Assembly (NCBI GenBank): GCA_002224055.1
Contig: AZLU01000112.1
Coordinates: forward strand, 66,714-130,713
Reading direction: 5' to 3'
DNA from: Pezizomycotina sp. ARF18
Taxonomy: Eukaryota; Ascomycota
Length of the DNA stretch: 64,000 nt
Both the position numbers and the translations under genes were made by a program. Positions 11,579 through 23,790 of this stretch are shown one piece after another. Below the pieces are notes generated by a model that saw only the letters and a list, made by a program, of their open reading frames with translations, was not told the DNA's origin and ran no database searches. The first letter of the stretch is position 1. The number at the start of each line of letters is the position of its first letter.

Positions 11579-14500
11579 TCCCTCGACTTTCTTTTTTTTT
11601 CTATTCTTTATTCTCCCCTTATTAATTGATATATATTATTATATCATATATTATTTATATTTCTTATTATTTATTTATTAAAATAATTATTTATTATTAT
11701 TATTATTAATATTATTATCTGCTTTTTTTTTTTTTTTTGTGAGAGGAAAAAGAAATATATAGTGATAAAAAGCAAGAAAATGAATATAAAGAAAAAAAAA
11801 AAAGACGATTATTAGAAAAAAAAGGGAAAACTAAGTTCCTGTTTGAATATGTATACCCTGTGGTCACGGATCTGACGATCTAAAATAATAATAATCCTTT
11901 CCTCTGTGGATCCAAATATAACTCGATTGTCATTCCGTGGCCTTCGAACCATGGCAGAACTTCAAAGGTTTCCAAGTATGGCAGACCGAACCGTAAAGTA
12001 TTATTTCGCCTGGGATAGATTATCTATATTGGCATTATCGATTGATACGAGGTACGAATGCGAACCCTCATGGTGCAACCATTCTTATAAAACTCCGGGT
12101 GGTTGGGAATAGTGACTTTTTAAGCTCCGATCGAACCGTCGCGAAGGTACCAAGTCATTTGACGGAGCAGTCCTCATCTTTTTCTTTTATTTGCTTTTTT
12201 TCGTGTAGGTCTGTCCTGGGGTCCGTTCTGGGGATTGCAGGAAAGGAAATAGTATATTTCTTTTTTCTGATTTGTTAACCTTTTGAATAAATATTATTTT
12301 ATTGGTATTTGATTTACCCTGGGGAAAAAGCAAAAAAAAATAAAATAAGGGCTAAAAGAAGCAAGCCATGCACGATTCAAAATATCGACAGTGAAAGTTC
12401 TGTATATAGTATGAAGAGTATGAAGAGATGTCAGTGCCAGGTGGTGGTGATGCATTGTATAGGGTAAATCTCATCAACTATATAAATTTTCTAATAGTAT
12501 AAGCGTGCGTGCGTGGTGGTGCGTACAAAGTAGAGGTGTGAAGGTGTGGGGGTAACCAAAAAAAAAAAAAAAAAACCTTAGCAGGCTTTACCCCTGGTGT
12601 GTCGCGAAATAGAGAAGTGACGTCTAAACTGTGATATTATTCTGTATTATTCTTTTTGATTCAAGAGGAACGAGAGGGTGAAAGAAGCAGAAAAAAGAAA
12701 AGAAAAGGAAAAGGAATATAGGAACGCGAATCAAGATGGTGTGAAAAAGAGTTTCTTTTTTCCTCGTGGGAGGGAATATAAAAGATACATTTGTCAGGGA
12801 GAGTTCTTTGGAAGGATTTAGCTTGAAGGAGCTGCTGAACTTACTCGATAATAGCTTCCTCTGCTATTGCAGAAAGGTGATTTGATCGCTTTCGTTATTG
12901 TTATTCATTCGTTCCGTTGGTTATTCAAGTACAACGTAATGAGGTCTCATGCAGATCCGCGGATTACCCAAACAGGTCAAGGGCAGAAGCTGAAGAAGAA
13001 ACAGAACCACACCACGCACCTAAAATATAAGGGACAACAAAAGTTAAGGTACATTGAGCGGAACGGGGTACGTACCCTTGGATTGCTTGAATGCATTGTT
13101 ACTGTAGAGGACTCCGTTGCCGTATTACATCTAAACGTTACTTTTCACGGTAAAACGGCTCGCAGGCTCCCGACACACTACACCGTTCTGCTGGGAATTT
13201 GGTTTTTCTGTTAGCCACCGACCCACCGATAGCGACGGGCTTGTCAGATGCCCCGTTTCCCATCCCTCTGCTCGATTGGATAGATTAAAATCTCCCGGAG
13301 GACTGTGCGAGCTGAGAAACGAGGGTAGGGCAGGGCCCCATTCCCTTACCGTTTTATCCGGGGAAATAAAACAAAAGATAATACCCTAAAAGGATCTCAA
13401 ACATAAAGGTTAGATTTGACAACTTTCGGCTCACTCCCAAGAGTTATTTGACTGGCTGACACTAGATATACTGCATACCTCATACACACAACCAATCTGC
13501 GGGAGACGATCTTGTATTTGACGCAAATCTGGAACTTTGGGTTCTTACAGTCTTAGATCTCGCTTTCCATTTCTCGAAATACCTAATAAAGGCAAATGAA
13601 TATAAACAAATGTCAATGGTGATTAGCGGAGTTTCATATATTATTTTTGCAGCAAATAGCATGATCGCGGGATTGGCCGATAGCTCACCAATTTGACCTA
13701 TATTTTCAAAACTTCATTAAGTAGCCCAAAGGCATTAACAGGAGCTTCAAGTTCCTGGGCAATTATTTAACAATAACCTATGAATAGTCCCCAGTAGGAC
13801 GGAGATATAGTGTCCGCGGAAGTCCAGAAATATTGATAATAAGGATTACCTCTGTGCGTCTGGAAATTACCACGGACGTAATATAAATTCCACGAGATTA
13901 TACTACTGTGAAGCCTTAGCGAGTTGAACCAGCTTCCTCTTTCAAACACTCACCTAGAAAAAAATAGAGAAAAATTAAGCGTGAAAGCAACACTATAAGA
14001 TCTCTCGCTTGTAGTAGCCAGATCCGGTGTATACTTCGCGAATCTTGTATCTTCTCCCTTTAGGTAGCAGTACGAGGAGAACGATTGATTCGTACCGCTA
14101 ACGACCGAAGGATACGTCGCTTTGGTCCGAGGAACACCACGCGCAAAAGGACAAAGTAGCAACGGAGGGCCGCGGAGACGAGAGCAACATCTGGGTTTTC
14201 TGGAAAAATAAACTACAGCCTAGCCGTATAATTAACAAGCCTGCTCTGATTCGTGCTTTATTGCTTTTCTCGTTTTGTCGTATCGAAAACCTCTATTGGG
14301 ATTTCCGGCTGAACGACTGAACGGAAAAATAATAATCTTAAAAAGGAAAAAAAAAAAAAAAAAATAGAATAAAAAAATAAAGTGAATACCAAGTAATAAC
14401 AAACACACTTTCTTTCTTCGTTCCCCACACTTGAAAGCTAATTCCTCTAACGAAATTCGGATTAAACCCGAACCGGCGGTTTCTTAATTCCGTATAGTAA

Positions 14501-16824
14501 ATGGCAAAAATTCGAGACGACAGTAAGGAAAAAACAATCCCATCGTCGTTTAACGGGTACGAAATCTCAAGTTCACGACACGTGTTCATTTCGGAATTCA
14601 AAGGAAAATAAGATGAAGTAAAATAAAAATCGAAAGCAATAAGAAACAAGCTTGTTTCAGCCCCCTCTTCTTTTCGAGCCTTTCCTGATCGGATTTAGTT
14701 GATTCGGGGTTTCCGGCGATTTCGTGATAGACAGGAAGAAAAGGGAGATATCAAGATATCAAAACGAAACAAAATGAGCAAGAGCCGTACTCATCTAGCT
14801 TCGTAGTAGTGACCTCTCCACTCTCAGTGCGATCCTTGGTCATTACCTGAAAAGCTCATCTGCCACATTCCGGCTCCACAAACCAGAAGTGTCGAGTTCG
14901 AGGCCATCCTTCTGCGGACGGAATCACTGGTTCTACCATTTGGTCGCAACTGCTGTGGTAAAGGCGAAGCTGAATCTCCAGGCGAGATTGAGAAGAAGAA
15001 GAACGCCATCTCGCCTCTGAAGCGAGCTAGAGCGAGGCCAAGGTGATAAGCGGGATGCGTTGTGACGAGTCCATCCTTGGATATGCAAATGTACTCCCCT
15101 GCGTGGGGAATATACTGCATACCAGCACATGGTAGAGCTCAGCGTATATCGAGCCCCCTGGTGGGTCCCGAACGGGAATAGGAACATCCTTAGTGGACGC
15201 AGTCCTCGCAAGATTACACCTGCCAGAGCAAGGCGACGGGACTGCTACAGGAACCGCCGCAGGAACACCTACAATAGAAGAGCCGAATGGGGTCGATCAG
15301 CCAGGTTCTTCAAGACCGATAGCAGAAAATCTAAATACGACAATATCGGTGGCAGTAATGAGAAGAAAATCAGGTGGAGACCTACACGAGAAGTCCTGGC
15401 CATTGTAGCCGTGGATCATGATCAGAATACAGCTAACGGACAGAAGATTTTTACGAGAGATGCGGGTTTAAGGAGGTTGGGTTTGACTAGACGCGTGGGC
15501 TGGAAGTTTGGGAGATGGTAAGTCCTCCAAACTGCGAGAAAATAATAGAAACATACGATAGGAAGAAAAAAAAATTTTTTTTGAACCCCCAAGCTTTTCA
15601 ACCAGCGCATTTTCAATATCAAGTCGCAATGAAAGGAAGCAAAAGGAGGTACAACTCGTAACGAACTGACGAAACGATCCTTCCGTGAGGGAAAAAAGGA
15701 TTGACGTTTGGTACATGTAAGCAAGCATAAATCAAGACTACGTACCTGCATCCCAGAACTTTCCATGATAGAGCATTTGATCATGAATACAGACTTCCTT
15801 TTCTCCGATCCAAAACTCACGATTGACATCACATTCTTTTTTTTTATTCTTTCTTTTCTTTTTATAAGGCCCAAGAGAAGGGTCCACATCTCGGTATTCC
15901 CTGAGGTTCTGAAGAAGCTCTTGGAAAAATAGAAATAAAATAAAATTAATAATCGTTAATTCCATCAAGTGCCGCTTTTACAGCAGAACTTAATCACGCA
16001 TCGTAATGCATTGTCGAATGAGATCCTTACCATCATGTGTGGGTCGGAAAGTTCCCGTGTAGTGTTGATATTGAAGTGTTATCACATTACCAAAGCTGTC
16101 ACCTGTTCTCGCATTAAAAAAAATAGGAAAAACGAAGAAAAGCCTTGTAAGTATGGTTTATCATTTATCGTATTTGTATAGTTTGACAGAGGACTCCCGG
16201 CTGTCTTTCATCTCGGATATACGTAATTGATGATGCAAGAGAAGCTAGAAGGAAGAGAACGAAAAGGAATAAAATATCCGCGATCTAATAGAAAGAATGG
16301 TTTAGAGAACTAGAATGTATACGTAAAATACGAGGGAGAGCTCGTTCCCGCACAAAGGAAGTTTTTTTTTTTTTTTTTTTTTCTGGTATGGAGTGCTTTG
16401 AGCGGTTGATATGTAGGAATTGAGTAGGTGGTGACGGTGGTATACAGGGTCCTCACAAATTTAAATCCGTGGGAACACGAGAAATAAAAAAAGAAAAAAG
16501 AGAAATAAAAGTGAAAGTGCATAGGGATATCCAAAAGGGACACGTTCCGTTAAAAGAGCGAGATCTGATCGAATAAGATTAGATTAGATTAGATTAGATA
16601 ATTAACGTGATAGGGCTAAAAACCCTCCAACGGCTTTTAAACCCACACCAGAGTTTTTTTCTTCTCCTCCTAATTCTGTCTTGGCATTATCACACTACCA
16701 AGACCAATTTTAACATCACGAAAAATCCCTTCTTCTTACTTACTCACCTTAACGAAATCGACAACCCATCATCGACCTCGACCCGAATATATAAAGGGAT
16801 ATCTTCACAATAAACAAAAAAAAA

Positions 16825-18228
16825 ATGGTATCGATAGTAGACATTGGATTGTTTCAGCCGTATTGACTTGAGTTACGAGGACTAACGAACGTGTAATCTG
16901 GTTTGTGCTTTTTATCATAGACTTCTCTCGCAAATATCTCAGTCTTCTCGGCTGAGGGCAAATCCGAGTCGACCTTGCCCCTCCCCGACGTCTTCAAGTC
17001 GCCAATCCGTCCCGATGTCGTTCAGGCGATTCACACCGGAATGGCGAAGAACAGGCGTCAGGCTTACGCCGTGAGCGAGAAAGCCGGTCACCAGACTAGC
17101 GCTGAGTCTTGGGGAACTGGTACGTTTGACTTGGATTCTGGACATTTCTGTGGAGTGCTACTGGGGGAGAGTATTGGGGAAGAAATAGGCATTATCACGA
17201 GTTGAAGATACTGACCGGGGGGAAATTTTTTTTTTGTGTGTGAACAGGTCGTGCCGTCGCTCGTATTCTCGTGTCTCCGGAGGAGGTACCCACCGTGCCG
17301 GTCAGGCTGCCTTTGGTAACCAGTGCCGTTCCGGTCGTATGTTCGCTCCTACCAAGGTCTGGAGGCGCTGGCACGTCAAGCTCAACCTCAACCAGAAGTA
17401 CGTGCAGATTCCAATTCAATCCTTAAAAAGTCACTTGAAGAGAATTCCCAACTAAAACAACTTCCTTTATTTTACAGGCGTTTCGCTACCGCTTCTGCTC
17501 TTGCGCTTCCGCATCCCTCCCGCTTGTCCTCTCCCGTGGACACCGCGTCTCGAGCACCCCATCCATCCCTCGTCACTCCTCCTCCTCCCTCCCGTCGCTG
17601 ACCAAGACCCGCGCCGCCGCTGCGCTGTTCAAGGCCGTCGGCGCCTACGATGACATTGTTAAGGTCCACAAGTCCCGCAAGCTGCGTGCCGGTAAGGGCA
17701 AGCTCCGTGGACGCAGGGCACCGCCAGCGCCGTGGCCCTCTCTTCATCTTCGATGCTGCTGAGGACGGCAAGACCCTCGTCAAGGCTTTAGGAACGTCCC
17801 CGGAGTCGAAACCTGCTCTGTCCAGGCCCTGAACCTCCTCCAGCTCGCCCCTGGTGGTCACCTCGGCCGCTTCATCATCTGGTCGTCCAACGCCTTCAAG
17901 GCCCTCGACAAGGTCTACGGCACCACCACCACCCCTCGGAGCTCAAGAAGGATTTCGTCCTCCCGTCGACGTTCGTCACCAACGCCGATATTGGCAGGCT
18001 GATCAACTCTTCCGAAATCCAGAACGTCGTCCGCGCCGTCAAGGGTACGTCGAGGACAAAGAGGGCCGGAGGCCTGAAGAAGAACCCGCTGAAGAACAGG
18101 CAGGTCATGCTGAGGTGAACCCTTACGCCAAGGGCTACGCCTCTGCCAAACTGGGACATCAGAAGTTCAAGGAGGGCAAGCCACAGCGTGCAGGAGAGGC
18201 ATTCACCAATCTCCGTAAGGAAGATTGA
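16825..18228 (+). CDS. RPL4: 60S ribosomal protein L4 (uL4)
   Basis: uL4 is a structural protein of the large ribosomal subunit that lines the exit tunnel. The match is unmistakable: [93 protein letters not shown] and the tail [17 protein letters not shown]. Proposed exons: ATG alone (16825-16827), 16921-17119, 17248-17397 and 17478-18228, with introns 16828-16920 (CTAAC branch site), 17120-17247 and 17398-17477. At least six one-base frame errors occur, near 17267, 17504, 17715, 17789, 17934 and 18115, usually a lost base in a 2-3 base run. An AATAAA lies at 18480. The start is inferred from the ATG|GTATCG junction; the first few residues are less certain than the rest. Confidence 0.95.
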
Positions 18229-18945
18229 AGTTGGATGTTCTTTTTTCTGTCTGCATTTGGTGTTCTCTTGTCTTTTTTCAAAAATGCTTTTGTTATATCG
18301 GTTTATCTTTTCAAACGGGTGTTATTTCGTTTTTTTCTTCCGTTCATGTTTTACTGGCAAACTAATTGGGGTTCTTCCTTGTATTTCCTACGATAAATTA
18401 TCTTCTCTTCATCCCTTTCAACACGAAACTCGGGTTTATAATCACGAAATCACAACCTTTACTTACTATTACACCACTTAATAAAGCTCAAGGCTAAGGA
18501 ATGAGTTGAGCACCATACAACTTCACTTTGAGAATTATAAATTATGATGATACGAGTGAGACTACGTGACATTCACGTTAATTATAAAATCCAATGAACA
18601 ATTCGTTAAATTAGGTCAAAATTACGTAGGGGATACCCACTGCAAATTTAACAAGTTATGCGGTCGTCAAATGCTACCATTTCTTCAACTAACATGGATG
18701 GTATGGAGCTATGTATAATAACCTTGCTATCTCGGATCAGCAGCTCGATTTCAGCTCGTATCTATAGATAAAGCACGATGAACTTCCCCCCAAAGTGAGG
18801 AGTCGATCTGCAACCTTTTTACGGAATCCGATTACAGGGATGTCCCTTCTTTTTTTTAGCAATCAATTTGCGATCATTTTTGGCTTTCTTAGCACGATGT
18901 ATGTTTTTAAATCATACATGAAATCATCTTACAAAAGTTCAGCAT
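18229..18945. other. Convergent intergenic region RPL4 / reductase
   Basis: AT-rich 3' flank shared by the convergent RPL4 and reductase genes. An AATAAA at 18480-18485 is a plausible RPL4 polyadenylation signal. Nothing else was recognised. Confidence 0.6.
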
Positions 18946-20091
18946 TTAAGCCTTGCTCTCCAGCTTCTTCTCAACTTCAAGTATCCTCTTCGTAGTATCA
19001 ATCACATCCTGTTCGATACCCGTGTACTTCAACCCCAGTATATCTATACTAGGCTTATTATCCGCACCGTAAACACCTCCCTCAGGATAATCCCTCTCCT
19101 CCTTAGACAGTTCCTTAACCAATCCCTTCCCCTTAAGCTCGGGGAACTTCTCGTTTAGAATCCTCGTGATCTGAGGAAGGCTGTAATTCCCCTCCGTAAT
19201 CAAAAACCTTTTCCCGCCGGCTTCGGATACCGTCATCGCCTTCAAATGCGCCAGCGATAAATCGCGGACGTCGACCCACAGCCATACCACGTGAGCCGGC
19301 GCCTTTTCGAGATTACCCCGGATCATGCTGTACTGCCGCAGCGTCGACATGCCGCCGTCGTTCAGGCTCTTCATCGGCTGCATCGGCGGTCCGAGTACGG
19401 CGGGTGGGTTTAACACTACAAGATCAAACTTTGGTTTTACTCTATCCATGAATTTCCCACGCGGCGAGTTCGGCCGCCTTTTTAGAGTAGGAGTAAGCGA
19501 CGGAGCTATTGTCCCGCGGCGCGAGCGCGTCTTCGAGCTCAAATGTCTGCCAATCGTTCGAGGTGTACGTATACCCCGGCCGCGGACCCCCGTTTTTGCC
19601 ATCGTTAATAGACGCGAAGCTGGCCGTTATAACGACACGCTTGACGGACGGCGCGTGCTTGTGTACGGATTCGAGGAGGTACTTGGTTCCTTTTACGGCG
19701 GGCTCGATCAGGTCATTCTTAAAGTCCTTCGCGAAGGCCGTAAAGGGCGATGCGGTGTGTAGGACGTAATCGAAGCCCGTGTGCTTCTGCAGTACGGGAT
19801 CCCACGCCTCTTCGACGAGGAACGTGGGACGACGTCGAATGTTAGCTGCTTGGAGTCGATGGCCGATCGTAGGGATGACGTCCAGGAGATCATTTCCCGG
19901 ACTTTTGCGTCGGAGCGGACGGTGCCGACGACTTCATAGTTTTCCTACCAATTAAAGCGAATTGTTAGACTCATTACTATATTAGAAGGGAATTGTGAAC
20001 ACAGAAATCATACCTTTAGCAGGTCTAGCAGGATCTGTGTAGCGATGTACCCATTGGCACCGGTGAGGAGCACTTTTGGTCCGAAAGCCAT
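18946..20091 (-). CDS. NAD(P)-dependent extended-SDR reductase (GRE2 / dihydroflavonol-4-reductase-like)
   Basis: A cytosolic-type reductase of the extended short-chain dehydrogenase family, related to yeast Gre2 (methylglyoxal/aldehyde reductase). The N-terminus MAFGPKVLLTGANGYIATQ carries the dinucleotide-binding GxxGYIA signature. YVLHTASPF, VKRVVITASFASI and the catalytic YSYSKK (Y-x3-K, about 19480) follow. VVLNPPAVLGPP and DVRDLSLAHLKAM belong to the substrate domain. The C-terminal part DILGLKYTGIEQDVIDT matches the family's usual end, giving about 340 residues, the family's normal size. An intron sits at 19945-20013 (GTATGA...TAG). Frame jumps occur near 19460 and 19830. The gene is convergent with RPL4. 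The substrate is not predictable. Confidence 0.88.
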
Positions 20092-21312
20092 GGCTAATTG
20101 TATTGTTATTTAATTAATTAGAAATTCTCAACGATTCGAGTTTTCCCAAGTAATTGAAGATATCTAAGTTGTCAATTGATTGAAGCTGTTGTGTTGAACG
20201 ATAACGGTCAAATATTCCCCAGGCTAGGAAAGAACCGATTCCTTTTATAAACCTCTTGAAGTTCTCAAACTCTCGTATAATCTAACCAGCGGAACTTCAA
20301 ACCCGCGATCGCAAAAAATCGTCGACGCAAATCAGTAAGATTCAACTGTGACTCTCTGAGCGAATTTTTTTACATTTGATGATTTGATGATTTGAAATAC
20401 GAAGCGAAAAAAGGTGCAAATAACTTTAGAAACCGGAGGTTAGACGAGTTTAAATCCAGAAAAATCCGAGAATTTAAAGTATCTCAATCACTAAATCCAT
20501 AAAGCATTTTTTTTTTTTTTTTTCTCCCACGGCAAGGATGGAATTTTAGCGAGACAATCGACTGTAAGCCTATAGCATTATGGATCATGATTACTTCTCC
20601 TACTAAAGATTACGCTAAGAAGAAAATTGCTTCGAAGACATTCGGATATCGGTTATAGATGACGGCAATTGCAATATTGAGGCCATCCTCCGGAGTTAGC
20701 CCTAAAGCTAGTACAGTCGCCCGGAATATCCCACCGGTCCGCGTTGACAGATTGCTTAAAAAGGCTTACTTATCTGCACCGGCGAATAGGATCGCATCGT
20801 TCACCAACAACTTCCGAGGTGACATGGCGGGGGATATTTAATAACGGATCCATAGTTGAGGTGAATCAATAATGTCTCTGTTAATTGGAACTTGGACCCT
20901 CATGGGCAAGTCCAGATTGAAATTTCCATTCCTATTCCATGTAGATTATGCCCGCCTCCGGAACGTGCGGTTCTTGGAACGACGACGACGACCTTTTGAC
21001 TGGAAATGCGATGTGCTGTGGTTCCAAAGGGACAAATTGCGAAGAACATGGGTATTCTAATAGTAATAACTCAGGATTGGGAGAGAAGCGGAAGAAAATG
21101 ATAGAATACTGTAGAAAAATTCCATTGCAATTGCTACTAGAAACGCTTGTTTATATAAATTTGCTCGTGATTCGATAATAGTTAAAATAAAAAAGGAAAA
21201 GGAAACGAAAGCATAGAATGAAACCTTTGAAACCGCTGACTTGTATGAGTATAATGAAAAGCAAAAAATACCCCTTGAAAATCGCCTTACTCTCTTTTCT
21301 TAAATAAAATTT
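20092..21312. other. Intergenic region between reductase and GW-repeat gene
   Basis: The promoter side of the reductase contains a T16 tract near 20508. Frames around 20659-21060 (+) have no recognisable domain. I see nothing else. Confidence 0.5.
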
Positions 21313-23790
21313 TTACTGCCTGACGAAATATCTGACTCCACCGACTTGTCCGTTCATGTCTCCTGGTGTGTTGTTAACTTGGAAAATTTGGTATTCCCAC
21401 GGAGCGTGAGCGATCTTAGTCCTCTCGTACTCAGCTTGCCGGAAAAGTGCGCCGATATGGTAGGATCATCTCCACCATGAAGAACAGAATTGATATAACC
21501 GAACCCGGATTGGTGCCTGTTGGCCCCTCAACCCGGTGGCACTTTGCGTTGCCCTATTTCCAGCACCCGAGGTGTAACGTACCGGATTCCCGCGTGAGCA
21601 CTAGCCGGTCGCGGTTGCGGTTTCTTCAACGTCTTCCAGATATGGCGATTTCCATGCTCGTCGTAAGTCTCTGTGACGTCGTACTTGTCCCTATCGATGA
21701 GAATGGTCGGCGTACTATGGGAACTTGGCCGCTTGAAATTCGAAGCGCCAACGGGAAGACGACTTGTAATGTTGTTGGGATTGTCGCGCCAGAGCTAAAC
21801 TCCTGACGCTTCTAGCACCAGATAGTCTATCACGTTCCGAAGTTGTTATCTTCTTGTACATTCTCCCATCTGAGCCTCGAATGTACTTAGCATTCATGTC
21901 ATCGGCCTTGAACGTTTGGTACCAGTTACCGCGGATGTCCTGAACAAAGTCCGTCGGCGGGTATCGGCTGGCTGTCCGCAGGAAGAGCAGTCGGACCTGT
22001 AGGAGGAGCAACCAGAGCTACAGGTTGTTAACTGACTTAGGGCGACGGTGCTCGAAGTGTTGGACGGATGGAGCTTCGAAGCTGGCTTTCCGTATTGTTT
22101 TATCGCAGGGCTCTTAGGTTTCTGCTTTGACCCCTTTATCGGTCTTTCCGGATTTGTTTTTCTTGTCTTCACCTCGCTTGGTTAGAATCGCCCCAGCTGT
22201 CATTGTTCGCGGCCGCAGCATCGTTTCCTCCTGAACTCCAACCGTCATTGTTGTTATTATTGTTGTCATTTGCGGCTTGTCCCAACCGTCATTGTTGTCA
22301 TTGTTGTCATTGTTGTTGTCGTTCACGGGCTGTCCCAGCCGTCAGAGTTATTATTATTATTATTATTGTTGTCATTCCCAGAAGCTCCCCAGTTGTTGCC
22401 ATTATTGTTTTTTAGGTCTCCTTTTCTTTACCTTTGCCTTTATTCTTCTCTTTTTTCTGCTGCTTTTATTCGTCTTATTGTTCACATTGTTATTCCTGAG
22501 TTCTTATTATTGTTGTTGTTCGCAGCCGGCGCATCCAACTATTATTAGCGCAGCACCATCGTTCTTTGTTCGCAGACGAATCGCCCCATCCACCACTATT
22601 GTCGTTGTTACCACACTGTTGCCTATCTGAGAAGCACTTCCCCAACCGGCATTGTCGTCGTTGCCACTCCGTTTCCAAGCTGAGAAGCGCCGCCTCCCCA
22701 GCCGTTGTCGCTGCGGCTTATTGGAGCCGCTCTTCTTCGAACCGCTTCCATTCTTGCCTTTATTCAGCTACTTCCCCAGCCGCTTATCGCTCTTCGCTTT
22801 TATTGGAATTGTTTCCCCAGCCATCGTTTTCACTCGATGCAGCAGCGGCCCCGCTATCACCCCAACCACCACTGTTGTTATTATTATTGCCGGTGTCGCC
22901 GCCAGAGTTGCCCAGCCGTCATTATTATCGTTGGAGTTCTTGTTGGCGTCGTCTCCCCGTCCGCCGTTATTATTTCCACCACTTCCTCCATTGTTCCTGG
23001 AGTTGTTGTTGGTTGAATCACCCCATCCTTCATTATCATTAGAGTTATTGCTGTTGTTGTTCGAATCACCCCATGCTCATTATTGTTGGATTATTGCGGT
23101 TGTTGTCGTCGAATTACCCCACCTCCGCCGTTGTTGTCGTTAGAATCACCCCATCCTCCCCCTCCACTATTGTTATTCGCATCATTGCCCCAGCCATCAC
23201 CGGCGTCGCTTTTCGCTTTGTTCGACGAAGTTGCCCCAGCCGCCACCAGAGTTGCTCTTGGCTTTATTCGAAGAGCTACCCCAGCCACCGCCGTTTTTGC
23301 CGCTCTTGTTCGATTTTTATCGCCCCAATCGCCGTTGTTGCTCTTCGCTTTCGTCGACCGGTTACCCATCCGTTGTTGTTGCTGGCTTTGTTATTACCCC
23401 AGCCGCCGTTGTTACTTTTTCAAACCAAGAAAGAAAGACTCAGCTATCCGTTCACACAAGATAGACAATTCAAGGAATACTTTTTGCTTCTTAAGAAAAC
23501 TCGATCACTCACCTCTGCTTATCCGCCCCTCCGTCTTTCGCCTTGATAATGGTGCTCGGCGCGTGGTGAACGACGACAGTGGGGTACTTGCAATCCCTAT
23601 CTTTACAGTGATACTGGTAACCGTGGCGGCACTTGTGGGGGTTATTCTTATCGTCTTTGCTTTTCCCAGGACGATCTTGGTGGGGACCTCGAGACCGTTT
23701 TCACTCCGGGAGCTACCTTGCGGGATTCTCGCCGGACGCCGACGAACCCTTCTTGGGGGCGTCCGCGAACCTGATTATGGGGATGCACAT
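21313..23790 (-). CDS. Uncharacterised Gly/Asn-rich protein with ~20 Gly-Trp (GW/WG) repeats
   Basis: I do not recognise this protein. Its order is as follows. A short N-terminal domain with a Cys/His-rich motif (CRHGYQYHCKDRDC, then KYPTVVVHHAPSTI; about 23630-23530) is followed by a donor site near 23513 (GTGAGT). A long low-complexity region (about 23410-22260) then carries a WG motif every 12-20 residues, in contexts such as NNGGWGNN, SGGGWGN, GGGGWGDS and DGWDS. A conserved-looking C-terminal domain (DFVQDIRGNWYQTFKADD, YIRGSDGRMYKKITTSERD, DEHGNRHIWKTLKKPQPRP) ends in QAEYERTKIAHAPWEYQIF...GGVRYFVRQ at 21313. The shared minus-strand reading sense of all three parts argues for one gene of about 750 residues. 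The N-terminal Met is uncertain, and many frame jumps make the repeat part approximate. Confidence 0.6.
22260..23410 (-). repeat. GW-repeat tract inside the uncharacterised gene
   Basis: About twenty TGG codons flanked by GG-rich codons recur every 35-70 bp, seen on the plus strand as CCCCA/CCCCAGCC. They are separated by Asn/Ser/Asp/Lys-rich spacers, some repeating a K-A-K-S-N-x-G-G motif. Confidence 0.8.

Larger units (their letters stand above)
9336..16824. other. Long gene-poor region upstream of RPL4
   Basis: I cannot support a gene in these 7.5 kb. The region is AT-rich with many tracts: T32A13 (10355-10399), CTTT repeats (11531-11578), an A tract near 12550 and a T20 tract near 16363. 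Between 13480 and 15530 the base composition is more even and there are overlapping 60-155-codon frames on both strands, for example minus frames 14824-15211 and plus frames 15129-15521. None shows a domain, a conserved motif or a convincing splice structure that I recognise. Confidence 0.55.

Noticed and set aside
16570-16640. TTAGA pentanucleotide run and an AGGG...CCCT inverted repeat as a telobox-type RPL4 promoter element
   Set aside because: The core does not match AACCCTA and the pentamer run is a simple microsatellite; too weak to call.
22203-23546. Plus-strand frames rich in Pro/Leu/Val/Ser across the GW-repeat tract
   Set aside because: These are the antisense of the Gly/Trp/Asn repeats; only the minus strand continues into conserved-looking N- and C-terminal segments with a splice donor.
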